Source: Nautilus pompilius (lineage: Eukaryota > Mollusca > Cephalopoda > Nautilida > Nautilidae). Taken from it: DNA of 64,000 nucleotides. Shown here one piece after another: positions 1-12,100 of this stretch. How positions within the stretch are numbered: the first letter of the stretch is position 1; every line of letters begins with the position of its first letter. The stretch is taken from contig JACATO010001555.1 of the NCBI GenBank assembly GCA_018389105.1, forward strand, positions 186,001 through 250,000. The letters are read 5' to 3'. Below the pieces are notes generated by a model, which saw only the letters and a list, made by a program, of their open reading frames with translations, ran no database searches and had not been told where the DNA came from. Position numbers and translations under genes: made by a program.

Positions 1-99
1 TGGTATACTAGAAACGTTGCTTGATGGAAGCCATTGCTAACAAATGAGAATAAAGACCATCATTTTGCCTTGTTTTATATGTATTTATATACAGAGGCG

Positions 100-560
100 G
101 GCTTTACCAACAAACGTCTGGTAACTGGACACTTAATCGATTTGGAACTATGTTTGGGCAGGCATTTAATATCTGGATAAAAACAGATCTTGCGTTCATT
201 GATGGGCATCAAGATTCTGCTGGTTGCACAACCACCTTCAAGAATACCCTTTTCCTGGCATTCGATCAAGGAATTCTCAATTCTGATCCTCATATTCTTT
301 GTGAAGATAGATCAACATGTCACATATTCCAAACCCACTACAGCTTGAAAGGAATGGAATGGTTTGCAGCTTTTTCCCTCGTCCCCACAGAGCCCAGATA
401 GGAACCCTTTGAGAAAGTAGCATCTTTATAAACAACTAGGGTCCAAACAACGAAGACCAACCTTATAGTAGCTATTGAAGGAAGTGCACAAGCCTCGTAG
501 GGGTAATATCTGTAACCAGTATGATTGATGTAAAGCAAATGTTTGCACTAATTAACTTAT
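100..560 (+). mobile_element. Decayed Tc1/mariner-like transposase fragment
   Basis: Translation over 150-400 and beyond, with stops and shifts, follows the order of a Tc1-type catalytic core. A piece reading KTDLAFIDG matches the usual 'strand then IDG/INGNL' block. It is followed by ILCEDRSTCHI, where a Tc1 has its second catalytic Asp block, and GMEWFAAFS, where a Tc1 has its WPA-SPDLNPIE block. Several key residues are already lost. The fragment lies in the VPS13D intron upstream of the first exon visible here. I infer an old insertion. It could be a chance resemblance, but three blocks in the right order and spacing argue against that. Confidence 0.5.
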
Positions 561-630
561 TTGTAGATGAGACTCAAATGTTGTTGTTTTTTCTTTTTAA
601 ATTTTAAACCTTTCAAAACGTCTTTCAAAG

Positions 631-837
631 GTAACTGGCACTTTGTCTGATACACTGGGCCTCACCATGGATGCTTCTCACAATGAGAGACGAGAGAAGA
701 TAAAAACAGACCATGGTGGCCATACAACAGCGGAACACGTGATGGCTGGCTGCAAGGGACTGATGTTTGGGCTGTATGGTGGGCTGACCAGTGTTGTTGA
801 CCAAACCTATGAAGGGACAAAGCAAGGTGGAGTTGGG
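631..837 (+). CDS. VPS13D: VPS13D exon a (69 codons)
   Basis: Acceptor is the AG at 629-630 after a T-rich tract. The exon reads VTGTLSDTLG to QGGVG in phase 0. It ends at 837, directly before GCGAGT, a GC donor. Nearby GT sites (827 and 863) put the next exon out of frame. Confidence 0.85.
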
Positions 838-3800
838 GCGAGTAAACACTTTCCGAGCAAAAGTTACTTTTAAAACAAATGGCAGCAAATTTTAGAAGCT
901 AATAAATTAACAAAACAATTGCAAAAAAAGATAGTTGCAGCTATTTCTTGGGAAAAGACAGAAATTTTACACTTTGTTGTGAGAACTTACAAATAACACA
1001 TTTTAAAACTAATTATTCTTTAGATAGTAATTGAGTCTTGTCACTTGGCTGTTAATATTTGCTAAATTTCCAGGGATTTTTTTCTGGCCTGGGTAAAGGT
1101 CTGGTGGGAACACTTACCAAGCCAGTAGCTGGGGTGTTGGATTTTGCCACAGCCGCAGCTACAGCTGCTCGAGAAAGTAGTCGGAGAACGTCTAAAATCA
1201 AGTCTCGGGTCAGGCAGCCAAGATGCTGCCATGGTATGGGCGGTGTCTTACCACCCTACAACTACCAGCAGGCCGCTCAGCAAAGAATCATTCATGTTCT
1301 TAATGGAAATCAATATGATGAATTGTAAGTTATTGTTTGTATTACTAGCTATATGCAGTAGCTTAGTTTTCAAATTTGGCACATTGTTACTGAAGGAATT
1401 GTACAATCCAGTAAAAATTGGTTACTGACTGGACTTGTTTCCTTAGAATCATCAGTCTTAACTGTAAACATCAGTTTATTGCTTCTGTGTCCTCCTCCAA
1501 TTCTGAATGATGATATTCACCATTTTATGAATTCTTGTTATAAAGTTACTAATATGCTTGCCCACCAAAAATCACTAGGAAGGATAACTATATTTGAAAA
1601 TTATGAATATGAGATGGGCCATAAGGAAACTGAAATGCAAATTGCCCTACCTTTCACTCTCTTCTTTCCCTTCCCATTCCCCAAAAGAATGACAAATGGC
1701 TTTTATACATATATTATCAATTTTATATATTTTTATAATTATCACTATCCAGCCAGAGAGACTATTTAGCCGCAGAGGCAGTTTAGTTAAACAACCAAAT
1801 ATGATAAATAAGTTGCAAAACATTTCTTCCAGTAAAAGTGCTCCTAGATGATCAGAAGTCTGTCCTTGTGATGTATTTACCGTTGTAACAAATGCTGGAA
1901 TTAATAGAACCTGTCATTTTCTTTTCAATGTAAAAGTCAAATTTGTTTCATTCAGCACCAGATCAATTTGTGGAATATAAATTCACTCACCTTTGTTACT
2001 CCCAGTTAAAATCTCAGCATCTTTAAAATTATGAAATAATCCTTTCACAATTAGCCTCAGTCCATTACGCAGTCGTCATAGACAGATCTGACATCGTAAA
2101 CACACACACACACTGATATCGGAAGTGTTACCAAAGGATAGGAGGGCAACTGGCTTTTATATATATATATATATTAGAGGGTGGTGTTGATTGAGATAGA
2201 AAGATGATGAAAGTGAACTGTTTGGTTTGGGGGGGGGAAAAAGATTGAAACCTTCCAGCTTTAATATTCTAAGCTGGTGTAGCTATAGAAAATAAAATTG
2301 AAGGGAAAGTATACATGTATTAAACATACTTTGCAGAATTTTTTGTTGTTGTTTTTAACAGCATTATTGCGTGTGAGCAGGCACGCGCTATAGGAAATAT
2401 AGCTGTCCACGCCATGATAACCAACAAGCAAGCTTATTTTGTGTCAATGGAGAATGAACAACAAACTGTAAAATTCCAGATTTATCTGCGAGATATTGAA
2501 ACTTGCCAGATTACAGAACTTCGTGAGTATAGAAACAACTGTTTTCTTGTTATTTCTCTACGGCACAAATTTTTTGAAGTATAAACTTTGAAAAACAATT
2601 ACATGTAACAAGTTCTGAGAAAAGTTTCAATCATTTTATGAGATTGGCACCATTTCTCTCTTGTTTATGAAATCCTTATAAGGATTCTGTTATCTGCTGG
2701 TCTTTGTCCAAAAAAAAAAATTAGATTTTCTAGTATCCATGTGTATCAAGACACATATCTACATGTAAGTAAATAGATAAATATTTATCTCAAAATTATA
2801 AACTGAATATTGTCTTTTAAAAAAATTGTGATATGGAATCCTTTAAAAACAACAAAGTAGGTGCATATATATAAAACTGAATAATATAAGTAGATAGTGG
2901 TAAAGTACCGGGAGGACACCCATGTGTTTTGCCATTTCTGTGCTACTAGTTTTAAGGTGTTGACTCACTGATACTGTGTACATTCCCCCAAAGGATAGCA
3001 TTAAATAACATAGGCATCTGAGAAGTTTTAGCAGGAAATATACTAAAACTCTTGTCTAGTTTATGTAAAATTCATTTGCACTGTATGATGATTGGGCTCA
3101 CCGGTACAGATCTGGTTCAGCTATTGTCTGATATATAGAAATGACCTGGAAGATACTAAATGGAATCCCTTCCACACGTGCTGCCACCAAATCTGTTTAG
3201 GCCCGGCACCCTGCAGTTAAATGCCTACCATCAGATATGTTTGTGAGCAGTTCCGGTTAAAGACTTGGAGACAGAACAAAGAAAGTAATAAAAAATTGGT
3301 AAAATTAATTGAATATAAATGGAATTTTATCAGAAGAACAGTTTGAAATATGCATCATCCACAACTTTTCATTCATTATTACATTTGGCTCAGAATAACA
3401 GATAGTTCTCTTCTGTTTTCAGTTCTTTTACATAAATTTTTTCTGCTGGATGGCATTGATTGATTTTAATACTATCCATGATACATTTTAATTTTATGTT
3501 GAAAGAATAATGCTGGCTGACTCTGTGATAATCTCTAGATACATTTTTAAGTTGATTGTTATTTGATGTTATGGCAACAACTAAACTGAAATTTCACCTT
3601 TACTCTGACAAATGATATTGCTCATATTCCACAACACTCCCTAATGTCTTCCATAAAATATTACAGTAAATTGTTTCCAGATGAAGATATCAGTTGAGGC
3701 TAAATCTATGTAGAGTCAACAATAGTAAAAGTAGGTGAATATTGCAGATGGCCTTGAGTTGAAAGCATTTTTTTTTTAAAAGGAAAGACATGATTAGAAA

Positions 3801-5050
3801 TAGCCTAAGACTAGTGAAATCTTGAAAAATGTCTTCCTGATTTTTTACAGCAGTAAGAATCATTCTTTTGGTATATATTCCGCAATATTAATCTCATAAT
3901 TTTGATGACGTTTTACTCATTAAGGGGTTAAAGTAGGGGGTCGCTCCACTCTACCAAGAAAACAAAGAAAAAATATTTTTCACATTTTGTGTGGAATGCA
4001 GTTAAGTTTCTAAGATTTTTAATGAAAATCAAAATTCTGAAATCTTTATGCATTTGTTGGCCAAAGATATTTTACTGCATCTTCTGCGATCTTATTGGTG
4101 CAGTAATTCTCAAAAATGCCATTTCCATTCTTTTAAAACTCCCAAATAATGTGTATTAGTTTACTACAGACACTTTGACATTGTGTCCAGTATCCAGTAA
4201 TTCTAAGAATGGTGCCAAACCTACTTTTCTCAAAGATGAAACTGCAGATAATAAAGAAAAAAACTGATTGTGATAACTTTCTCGTTTTTCTCTTCCAGAA
4301 AATAATGTTTTCATAAAATTTGAGAAGAAAAAGTATGCAGGCTTTGACCAGCCTGTTTGTATCAAATGTCAGAGTCAATCCGTGGCGCAGAGAGTAAGTA
4401 CTAGCAGGCATCGAAAGGGAATATAAGAGTTTAAAGCTGGATTTATATGTGCCGTACTATTTGTTGGTGGTGATCTGAATCTCATCATGGGTTTTGGTTA
4501 ACAGGGATTTTGCTATACTGCATCTTTTAATTATTGAAACCTGGTTCATTCTTTTATTGAGACTTTTGCAATTCCTGTTCTTTATAATCAATCAATCACT
4601 TATACAAATAGTAGTTGACGATGTACTGAATTCTTTTTTTTAACATTTGTTTTATTATTAAAAAATCTTTATTCACTGGTATCATTTGATTTAATATATT
4701 AACCACCAAAACCGCTCTGTTTGTCTTGTAAAGTTATAGTGAGATTGGCTGTTTAATGAAAAATACTTGTCTACATTGTAATTTATGATAAATAAGACTT
4801 GATTATCTTTAAATAAATATATATATATATATATGGTAGATGATGAATGTATTTTATTTTACCAATTAGAGCAATCATAAATGGCTGCTTTTAGACATCA
4901 CAACAAAACTCTTAAAAAATCGGTACTCTAAATATTTCGTGTAATTTTCTGTATTACCAGGTGATTCAGCACATACTGTATGCTAGAGAACTTCATCAGG
5001 CTGACCAGTCAACTGTTCCCCCGCTTCCACCAGATGGTGATTTCAACTGA
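631..5050 (+). CDS. VPS13D: VPS13D, C-terminal exons (gene runs off the left edge)
   Basis: Bridge-like lipid-transfer protein; VPS13D is known to act at ER-mitochondria and peroxisome contacts. Only the C-terminus is here: exons 631-837, 1074-1324, 2362-2522, 4299-4393 and 4961-5050, giving 267 codons plus stop in one unbroken frame. The first two exons encode the conserved ATG2_C-like block (LSDTLGLTMD, GLMFGLYGGLTSV, GFFSGLGKGLVGT, KPVAGVLDFA). Next come PRCCHG and GG-LPPY, which mark the D paralogue rather than VPS13A/C, and then a PH-like C-terminal region ending in HILYARELHQ. The first intron uses a GC donor. A second 3' end is possible through an exon at 6294-6337. The family call is firm. 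The D assignment rests on remembered motifs. Confidence 0.9.
1074..1324 (+). CDS. VPS13D: VPS13D exon b
   Basis: Acceptor TTTCCAG ends at 1073; donor GTAAGT starts at 1325, leaving two bases of a codon. Encodes the glycine-rich FFSGLGKGLVGT block, an Ala-rich helix, and PRCCHG with LPPYNYQQA. Joined to exon a it restores the family spacing GV-G-FFSGLG. Confidence 0.9.
2362..2522 (+). CDS. VPS13D: VPS13D exon c
   Basis: Acceptor AACAG ends at 2361; donor GTGAGT starts at 2523. The frame is fixed by the two bases carried from exon b. Reads IIACEQARA, then ITNKQAYFVSME, then IYLRDIETCQITEL. These are beta strands of the C-terminal PH-like module. Confidence 0.85.
4299..4393 (+). CDS. VPS13D: VPS13D exon d
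   Basis: Acceptor CTTCCAG ends at 4298 after a strong pyrimidine tract; donor GTAAGT starts at 4394. Reads QNNVFIKFEKKKY, then QPVCIKCQSQSVAQR. It ends in phase 0. Confidence 0.8.
4961..5050 (+). CDS. VPS13D: VPS13D terminal exon, short form
   Basis: Acceptor TTACCAG ends at 4960. Reads VIQHILYARELHQADQ and then a Pro-rich tail, with TGA at 5048-5050. The helix matches the closing helix of VPS13D. A GT at 5037-5038 inside the exon could instead splice to 6294. Confidence 0.75.
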   Translation: MIQHILYARELHQADQSTVPPLPPDGDFN

Positions 5051-6237
5051 ACAGATAAAAGTTACATTCCTATACAGTAATTACTGGACAGCTTACTGTG
5101 TATATACATTCTAATGGACAGGTTGATCAGCAGTGTTTAAATTTTCTGACTGTGATATTTGGTTAAGGTTGATATTCCTGCCATCTGGTGTTGTACATGT
5201 TGGATTTGCCAAAGGAATCATGCCAAATCCTGTAATTGAAATGTTTGCAAGAATTAAGAGCAATTATCCGTCCTGCAAACTGATTAACTTGGTCTTTATT
5301 GCAGTTCGTGTCCATTTTTCTAGTTGTTCGTGTCTTTAGATTAGATTTGTCGTCTCCACTTTGAATTGTAACATCAGAGGACTCAAGGAATTCAGAGAAA
5401 TGAACAGTTTATACATGTAGTGTTTGATTTGTTTTTCGTTTTTTTAAAAGGTTTTCTTTTATTTTGATAACTGTACATTTGTATAAACAGAAACGAAATG
5501 TGTGAGACCTTAGTCCTGTGTATAAATGAATAGGATGTTTACGTGACGAGCCAGTGCAAGCCAGCATTTAACTTAACATTTAAGTATATTCCTTAGTAGT
5601 GATTTCCATTTAAATTAGATATTTCTACTGAATTCATTTGGTCTACTTCCTAATTTTTTTTTTTAAAAATCACATCATTTTTAGGAAGAAATACAGCAAT
5701 TGTTTTAGTATCATTAGCACAAAGGGAGAATTTCCAGTGATTTTCTTTTGTGTAGGCTGGAATGCTGGTGTGTCTCTCTCTTATAACCAGTAACATCAGT
5801 AATGACGAGGCCGTTCATTGATATATTTACTGTATGACTGTGCACTGCTAGTCAATTATGGACACAATATAATTTTTATCTAATTGAGAATTTTCTGCAT
5901 TGACTATCCTATGCACAGTTGCTTGTGATTAATAATTCCTACTACTATTATTTCATTCTAGATATTGGATTCAGGAAAACCCAAATCCTCAGAAATAGTG
6001 CCTTTACAGAATAAGTAAATGTGCAAAGGATTCCTGTAATTCATTTCCTTTTTTTTGTGGATCTTCATTTGAATTTGTTTCATGCACACATCATGAAATG
6101 ATATAATTAGTGCAGGTCTGGGTTTGTTTGATACGCTAAAAACAAAATTGTGATTTCAGAGTGTGAATTTTCTTTTAAAAAAACAAAAAACTACCAGCGA
6201 TGGAATAAGATCAGATTTTGTAAATATTATAACGGAC

Positions 6238-6243
6238 AATAAA
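6238..6243 (+). terminator. Poly(A) signal for the short VPS13D transcript
   Basis: AATAAA 1.2 kb after the TGA at 5050 and just before the alternative last exon. It would end the short transcript before that exon. Confidence 0.45.
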
Positions 6244-6293
6244 GTATTTTGCTACCTGGTTGTCAGCTAATTTTTTTTTTTTTTTCTTGACAG

Positions 6294-6337
6294 ATTTAGC
6301 CGATTCATCTCCTCCACCCGTTAAAAGAAATGTGTAA
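6294..6337 (+). CDS. VPS13D: Alternative VPS13D terminal exon (long form)
   Basis: A run of about 15 T followed by CTTGACAG gives a good acceptor ending at 6293. Joined to a donor at 5037 the frame continues as DLADSSPPPVKRNV and stops at 6335-6337, giving 277 residues in total. A poly(A) signal follows at 6515. The phase match is exact, but there is no homology to confirm such a short tail. Confidence 0.5.
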
Positions 6338-6514
6338 ATACTTTCAATGGTCAGCCAGTCACTTGAGTTCATTGTAAACTTCTATCTTTATTTAACACAC
6401 GGTTCAACTTGGCATTTTTACATTAACGATGTAGTGTCGTTGGTATTTTTGTGTACATGCACACGTTCAACATCTTTCCCAACAGAATCTCTGTTTGTTC
6501 AATTAAAGTCAGGA

Positions 6515-6520
6515 AATAAA
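6515..6520 (+). terminator. Poly(A) signal for the long VPS13D transcript
   Basis: AATAAA about 180 bases after the stop of the alternative exon, followed by T/GT-rich sequence. Confidence 0.45.
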
Positions 6521-6539
6521 ATCTGCTTGTAATCTGACA

Positions 6540-7690
6540 AAGGCCGATAAAAGGAATTTTATTATTTCTTTGGGGTGGGAGAATTGCACATCAAACTTTA
6601 GTCATTAGGATTTTGTTTAAACCTATAACCCTAGCATTCACTTTGTTGTTGTTTTTTATTTGAATAGAATGCTAAGAATCACAAATTTGGCCACTTTTTT
6701 TTACTGCACAGTGTATCATCACTGGTGGTTTTAGCAGGAGTTTGTTCCCTCATTTCATAAACTAATCTAAGATCTGCCACTTGAATGTTTAAAGCAGTGG
6801 AGAGGATAAATGACCAGGTGTATGATATCTGAGTTGATGATAAAGAACAAATTCCCATCTTTAACAAAAGATGTATATATGAGCTAGTAACCAAATTCAA
6901 AAATGCTGATTGTCAGCTCTATTACAATTCAGTTTAAGACGCTTTAATGAAATCCTTCCTCATAAGCATAAATCTAACTAAAACTTACCTGAATATTCAG
7001 ACTATCTTATTGTCAACCTCTGTTCCGTGCCTCCGAGTACAACATTACCACCAAACTACAAACAGACAGACATGAAGTGTCTGATTCTGTTTTACCTGAT
7101 AATGACCTTTTAGTCACATTCCAAAAGGGCCCATCCTCCTGTAATGACTTCATCTGATTATCTATAACGGGGCAAGGATGAGTAATTTTACTGAAGTCAT
7201 CTGCTCCACTTCAGCTGGCCAGTTGAAAGGTAAAGAGTTTCATAAGCATGAGAATGTCAACGCAATTTTATAAATCTTTCTAAAGACTACAAGCAACAAA
7301 AATCTGTAAGTGTTGATAATTTATTCTTGACACAAATAAAGCACAGGTTTTGTCTGAAAGTGGAGAGGATAAGTTTGGAAGAAAAAAAATAATTTTAATG
7401 GGCACTCGTTCAAACCTCTTTCGCCTACAAGTATCGCATTTTCAGATGGAAAAACTTTAAAGTTTTGCCTAGTCAGGGGAGAACTCATTTGGAAATAAAA
7501 ATGTTTTTATTTCTTGAGTCCCAGAAAACATTAACCCCAACATCTCTGAAAGGTGACTGGTTAGATTAAATAGGAAAATAATCTAAATGTAAAAACAATT
7601 TTTCAAACTTAGGTAATTCTTTTTGTGGCCTAATCTGTTAATAGACTCCTGTGGAGACCAGACAATTCCACACCCAAAGAATATATTTGT
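6540..7690. other. Intergenic, tail-to-tail between VPS13D and the zinc-finger gene
   Basis: AT-rich. No ORF here has recognisable homology, and I see no repeat with clear ends. It separates two convergent 3' ends. Confidence 0.6.
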
Positions 7691-7696
7691 TAGTTT

Positions 7697-7702
7697 TTAT
7701 TT
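7697..7702 (-). terminator. Poly(A) signal of the zinc-finger gene
   Basis: AATAAA on the minus strand about 56 bases after the stop codon at 7758. This implies a very short 3' UTR. Further minus-strand AATAAA motifs lie downstream, for example near 7508. Confidence 0.45.
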
Positions 7703-7757
7703 TAAATGGTTTTGTATAATATTTCACCACTGTATTAAAAACGTTTGTTGTGATTTC

Positions 7758-9161
7758 TCAAGTGTCTGCGTGTAATTCATTACAGAGTTCACTGTTGGTG
7801 TTTTCCACTGCACTTTCTGCCTCTTCTGTGGTCATGACTGTCTCCTCAGCTGGCTCTGTGGAAATCTCTACTTTGTACATCTCCCCATTGATTTCCACAA
7901 AGTCTCCTGTGGACAGGTGCACAATTTGTTCTGCTGACAACTCTATGCTTTCTCTATTATCTACTTTCATCTCCTCCACATCAGATACAGTGGAGTTGAG
8001 TTGATCTCTATCAGCAACATTTTCCTCTTGCTCTTCAGCAACTTCTCCCTCAGTACCAACAATGCCTGGCTGTTCTGCAAGGGCTTTTAACCCTTCAATA
8101 GCTTCTGCCGCATGCTGCTGAGCAATAGTGTCAGTTTCCTTCGACTGGCTGAAGCTGAAAGCAATGTCTGATGACTTCACTGGATTAGTCATAGAAGAAG
8201 CAATGTCTTCAATGGTAATCACTGTCTGAACACCCGAGTTAGCATCAGAGTCATCAGTGACCACCATCAGCTGGTTGGTATCATCACTCGTAACATCTCC
8301 TATAGTCATAACATTTTGTTCTGTCACTTCAGTCCTATCAAGAACATTGGAGCCTGTCTCTGCTATAAAACAATTAGAAGACCAATCATCTTTCATCACA
8401 ATCTCAATGCCATGTTTCTTCTTCATGTGCTGGAACAGATTTCTCCGCTTTGGATTCACATAACGACAAAGCACGCATGAATACACATGAGATGGAGGAT
8501 TCTGTTCCTGTGTGTTGTGCTTCCTCATGTGCACCAATAAATTCTTTTTGCTGTTTGTTTTGAAATCACAAACTACGCAGTAAAACTCATCACAGCTTGA
8601 AGAAGGCGGCATGACAGTCTTGTGCTGAGCGTGCAAATGCTTGTAAAGATTTATAAGTTTGGAAAATTTCATTGTACAGTGATTACAAGCAAATATTTTA
8701 TCTCGGCTGGTAAAATCTCCCTGGTCCCTGTCGTTGCCATCCCCACTGTTTTCATCATCTTTGGGCCGTCGTGGATTGCGCACAATTTCGATCTGGTGCC
8801 GTGACTTCATGTGTCGGACAACATGCTCTTTTTGGGAGCCCCTGTACTCACACAGCCCGCATTTAAAAGGTTTCACTTTGCTGTGCGTAAGAACATGGCG
8901 ACGCAGCCGGCTTTCACAGTCGGTCACAAAACTGCACTGTTCACAGAAAAGCTTGAGTTCAGGGCCCTTTTTATGGAACTTCATGTGTTGTTTCAGGTCT
9001 TTTTTTGTGACTGCAACAAGACCGCACTCCATGCAGGTAAATGTCTGCATGGTGCCGTCCAGGTCCTCTGTCGGCACGTGTTTGCGGCGAATGTGGATCT
9101 TCAGATCAGGGTTTTCATTTGCGCAGACGTAATCGCAAAAGGGGCACTGTACTTTCTTTTC
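7758..9161 (-). CDS. Zinc-finger gene exon 6 (fingers 4-10, acidic tail)
   Basis: Minus-strand acceptor TTACAG ends at 9162 and the exon opens EKKVQCPFCDY in phase 0. Seven fingers: CPFC, CMEC, CEQC, CGLC, CNHC, CVVC and CVLC. About 200 residues follow, rich in Glu, Thr and Val. Stop TGA at 7758-7760. Confidence 0.9.
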   Translation of the reverse strand, partial: EKKVQCPFCDYVCANENPDLKIHIRRKHVPTEDLDGTMQTFTCMECGLVAVTKKDLKQHMKFHKKGPELKLFCEQCSFVTDCESRLRRHVLTHSKVKPFKCGLCEYRGSQKEHVVRHMKSRHQIEIVRNPRRPKDDENSGDGNDRDQGDFTSRDKIFACNHCTMKFSKLINLYKHLHAQHKTVMPPSSSCDEFYCVVCDFKTNSKKNLLVHMRKHNTQEQNPPSHVYSCVLCRYVNPKRRNLFQHMKKKHGIEIVMKDDWSSNCFIAETGSNVLDRTEVTEQNVMTIGDVTSDDTNQLMVVTDDSDANSGVQTVITIEDIASSMTNPVKSSDIAFSFSQSKETDTIAQQHAAEAIEGLKALAEQPGIVGTEGEVAEEQEENVADRDQLNSTVSDVEEMKVDNRESIELSAEQIVHLSTGDFVEINGEMYKVEISTEPAEETVMTTEEAESAVENTNSELCNELHADT

Positions 9162-12100
9162 CTGTAACAACAAACAAGACAGCCACCATCACAACGTATC
9201 CCTAGGAAAATCCAGCAAGTACTAAAACAGCCCTAACCAACTTTAATGTCACGGTAGTGCGGCACCTAATGGTCAGCCAGGTGTTTCAGTTTGGGGCCAG
9301 TCTGCTGAATCAGAGCTGATATTAGAAAATATTAACAAAAACCTAGTAAAAAAAGAGATTGGAACCCTGCCGGCTAACATGGTTCATTGTTGTGCAACTG
9401 TGATTTAAAATAACTTCACATATTGGCTTCCATTCTTGCAGTTATTTTAAAAACGTAATAGTGCAATTCGTGGATTCAAGCAACTGAACCAGTCCCCCTC
9501 TATTTCGACGATCTATTTGATCAGACGTGTAGGAAATTACCCCATTTGCTAGGTCAGGGTTTTGGATCAATGTGTCGTCCTCACAGAAGTCCTTGAATTT
9601 TTGTTGGCCAACCCTGTACAGAAGGCAGCCAGTACATTCTAATCACCAGAGGATTCAGGGTGTGCCCCCCCCAAAAGAGAGTTACAGTGAGCTAGTGGGC
9701 GATTGTGCAACACCAGTTGTCGGCCAGGTCAGCTGCTTCCCATTGTGAAAGTAGGCTTTTTTCCAATGACCTTAGACCTTCACAGGGGTGCTTGTTCGTC
9801 TGTGATGGACATGAGAGAGCAGCAATGCCATCATGAGGACACCATCTGCAATCATAGTCTCAAAAGAATGCTAACTCGCCACAAACTGATGAGGATGATT
9901 CAAGAAATTATCAAGAACCAACACTCCATCACCCTGCTGGAAAAGACTATTCCTGACAAGGAAGGAACTTTGCTCTCCTTCAACTTCTGTATACCATGAT
10001 AAGTGCTGTGTTTGTGTATACAGAAAAAGGATTAACCTACCAACTGGTATTGTATTTAAAATAATATTGTTACATTCTTATAACCGTTCTGTTTTGATTT
10101 CACCAAACATCACACACAGTTATCAATATTATTGTGATTACTATCAGCGTTTATATAAAAATCTGTATTACGCAAATTTCTGTTCAAGGGATTCTCAATT
10201 TTTATTAATCGATAAATTGTACTTTTTCTGAGGATTTATAATGCATACAAACATTAACAAGAAAAACAGAAGATATAACTGACTCATTTGCTATAGATTT
10301 ATAAGTAGATACCTCAAAGTCAGATAAGAAGTGGCATGCAAGTTCCAGCAAAATGTCTACACCTCCCATTATGAAAACTATGGACATCTTGAACTTGCTC
10401 AAAGTTGAGGCATTTTTCTAATCCTATGAAGTGCAATGACATGTTAATTTCTCTCTATAACTGAAAGTTTATCATTTGATATTGGATGATTGATCTTGAT
10501 TGCAAGTTGCCACATGTTAAGAAACTGGGCATTTCTTTTCTTAAATCACCGATCATCACTAATTTACTGTCAGATGTTTATTGTGAGCTGTGAGCATTTG
10601 ATTTACAATTAAAAGAAACCAGTTTATTCTTTTATATATAAAAAGATGCACAGCTCCCTCCTTGTATCACCTGTCTTTCTGACACGTCACTGCAGCAACA
10701 ATTCATCAGTAACAACTTGCATATCAATATGGCATCCCAAACATGTAAACCGCGCACTTACAAAATTGAGTCAAAGTAACAGGCAATTCTCAAAGTTGAA
10801 AAAAGACTAAAAGGTAAAACATAGAGCAAAGAAGTTTGATATTCCTCCAAATACTCTTTCCACATGTCTTAGGAGTCTTTGGTCTCTCATTGGCATTTTT
10901 ATCTGAACGACGAAATGCAAGAAATAGACGTCAGAAAGATTTCTGATAAGTTAAACTTTGGATAATTTGAAGTATTTTGGGACCAACACTCCATCACCCT
11001 GCTACTTAAAGTTATCAAGAGTATGCTGTAACAATGATATATGTTGTTATATAAAAGCAATTAATTTATATTTGTGTATTTTCATAATTTAATTAATGGG
11101 CCCTTGGAATAGAGTTCCCAATAGAAATTTGTCCTAAATCCACTTATGGTTCTAATGCACTGTCACAAGCATGAAAATGGACACCATAACCAACTGCAAA
11201 CTCTGCACTGGTCTTGCTTGATGTTTTTGGTAGTAAATAGCTGAAATGGCAAATGACTTGTCTTTTCCAGATCATCACTGATGTTACGATGCCAATTCAG
11301 TTCATACTTTTCATTGTGTTGGATCTTATTCTCTCCAAAGAACATTGCATTGGCTCAACTTTCATCACTGTATCATTGCCCAAGCCAGCACCCATTGCCT
11401 GCAACATATTTTCCTGGTTCATCATCCACATATATTGTCCTTGATACGGATAGCCTTCTGTATACTCTTCAACAGCTTCCTTGGCATGTTCATTAGTTTG
11501 ATTAACCTGAATATCAGTAAAATGTTTTCTAACTGTTTTGTATGTACCATGGGAGTGCTCTGCAATACTGGTCATGGGATCTTGTTCTCATGAGAGAAAA
11601 CAAGTCAAGCACATTCCACCTTGCCATCCTTAAATCAAGACCTTGAAATTTTGGGTTTGAGCAGCTGTCCTTTCAAGAATGTTACAAAAATACTTCTGCT
11701 ACCCTGCACTTTATGTGATCATCACTCTGGCTCCCAGTTGTCTTCATCCTCTGGTCCCAGCAACAAGTTATTCATCATGTCCATGATGAACGCAGTGACC
11801 TTGGGGTCAACCCCCCTACAACACAGCAGCTCAAACATGGACTTCAGCTGTGTTAGGCTTCTGTCTTCATGTTTAGCTAAACACCACAAATACCTTCAAC
11901 ATTCAGTTAATTGTATTCTTGTCAAAAGACTTAAATAAAATAGCCTTCAGTGCTTGATGCTTAAATATTTTTGGTTGCTTGATCATACTGCTAATCAGGT
12001 TTTCATGCTCCCTAATGCTTTGAGCATCAGTTCTCATTTTCAGCTGCTCTGGAAAGCAACAATTTTTACTGCAGTGTTAACATTGTTTGTTAACATGATG

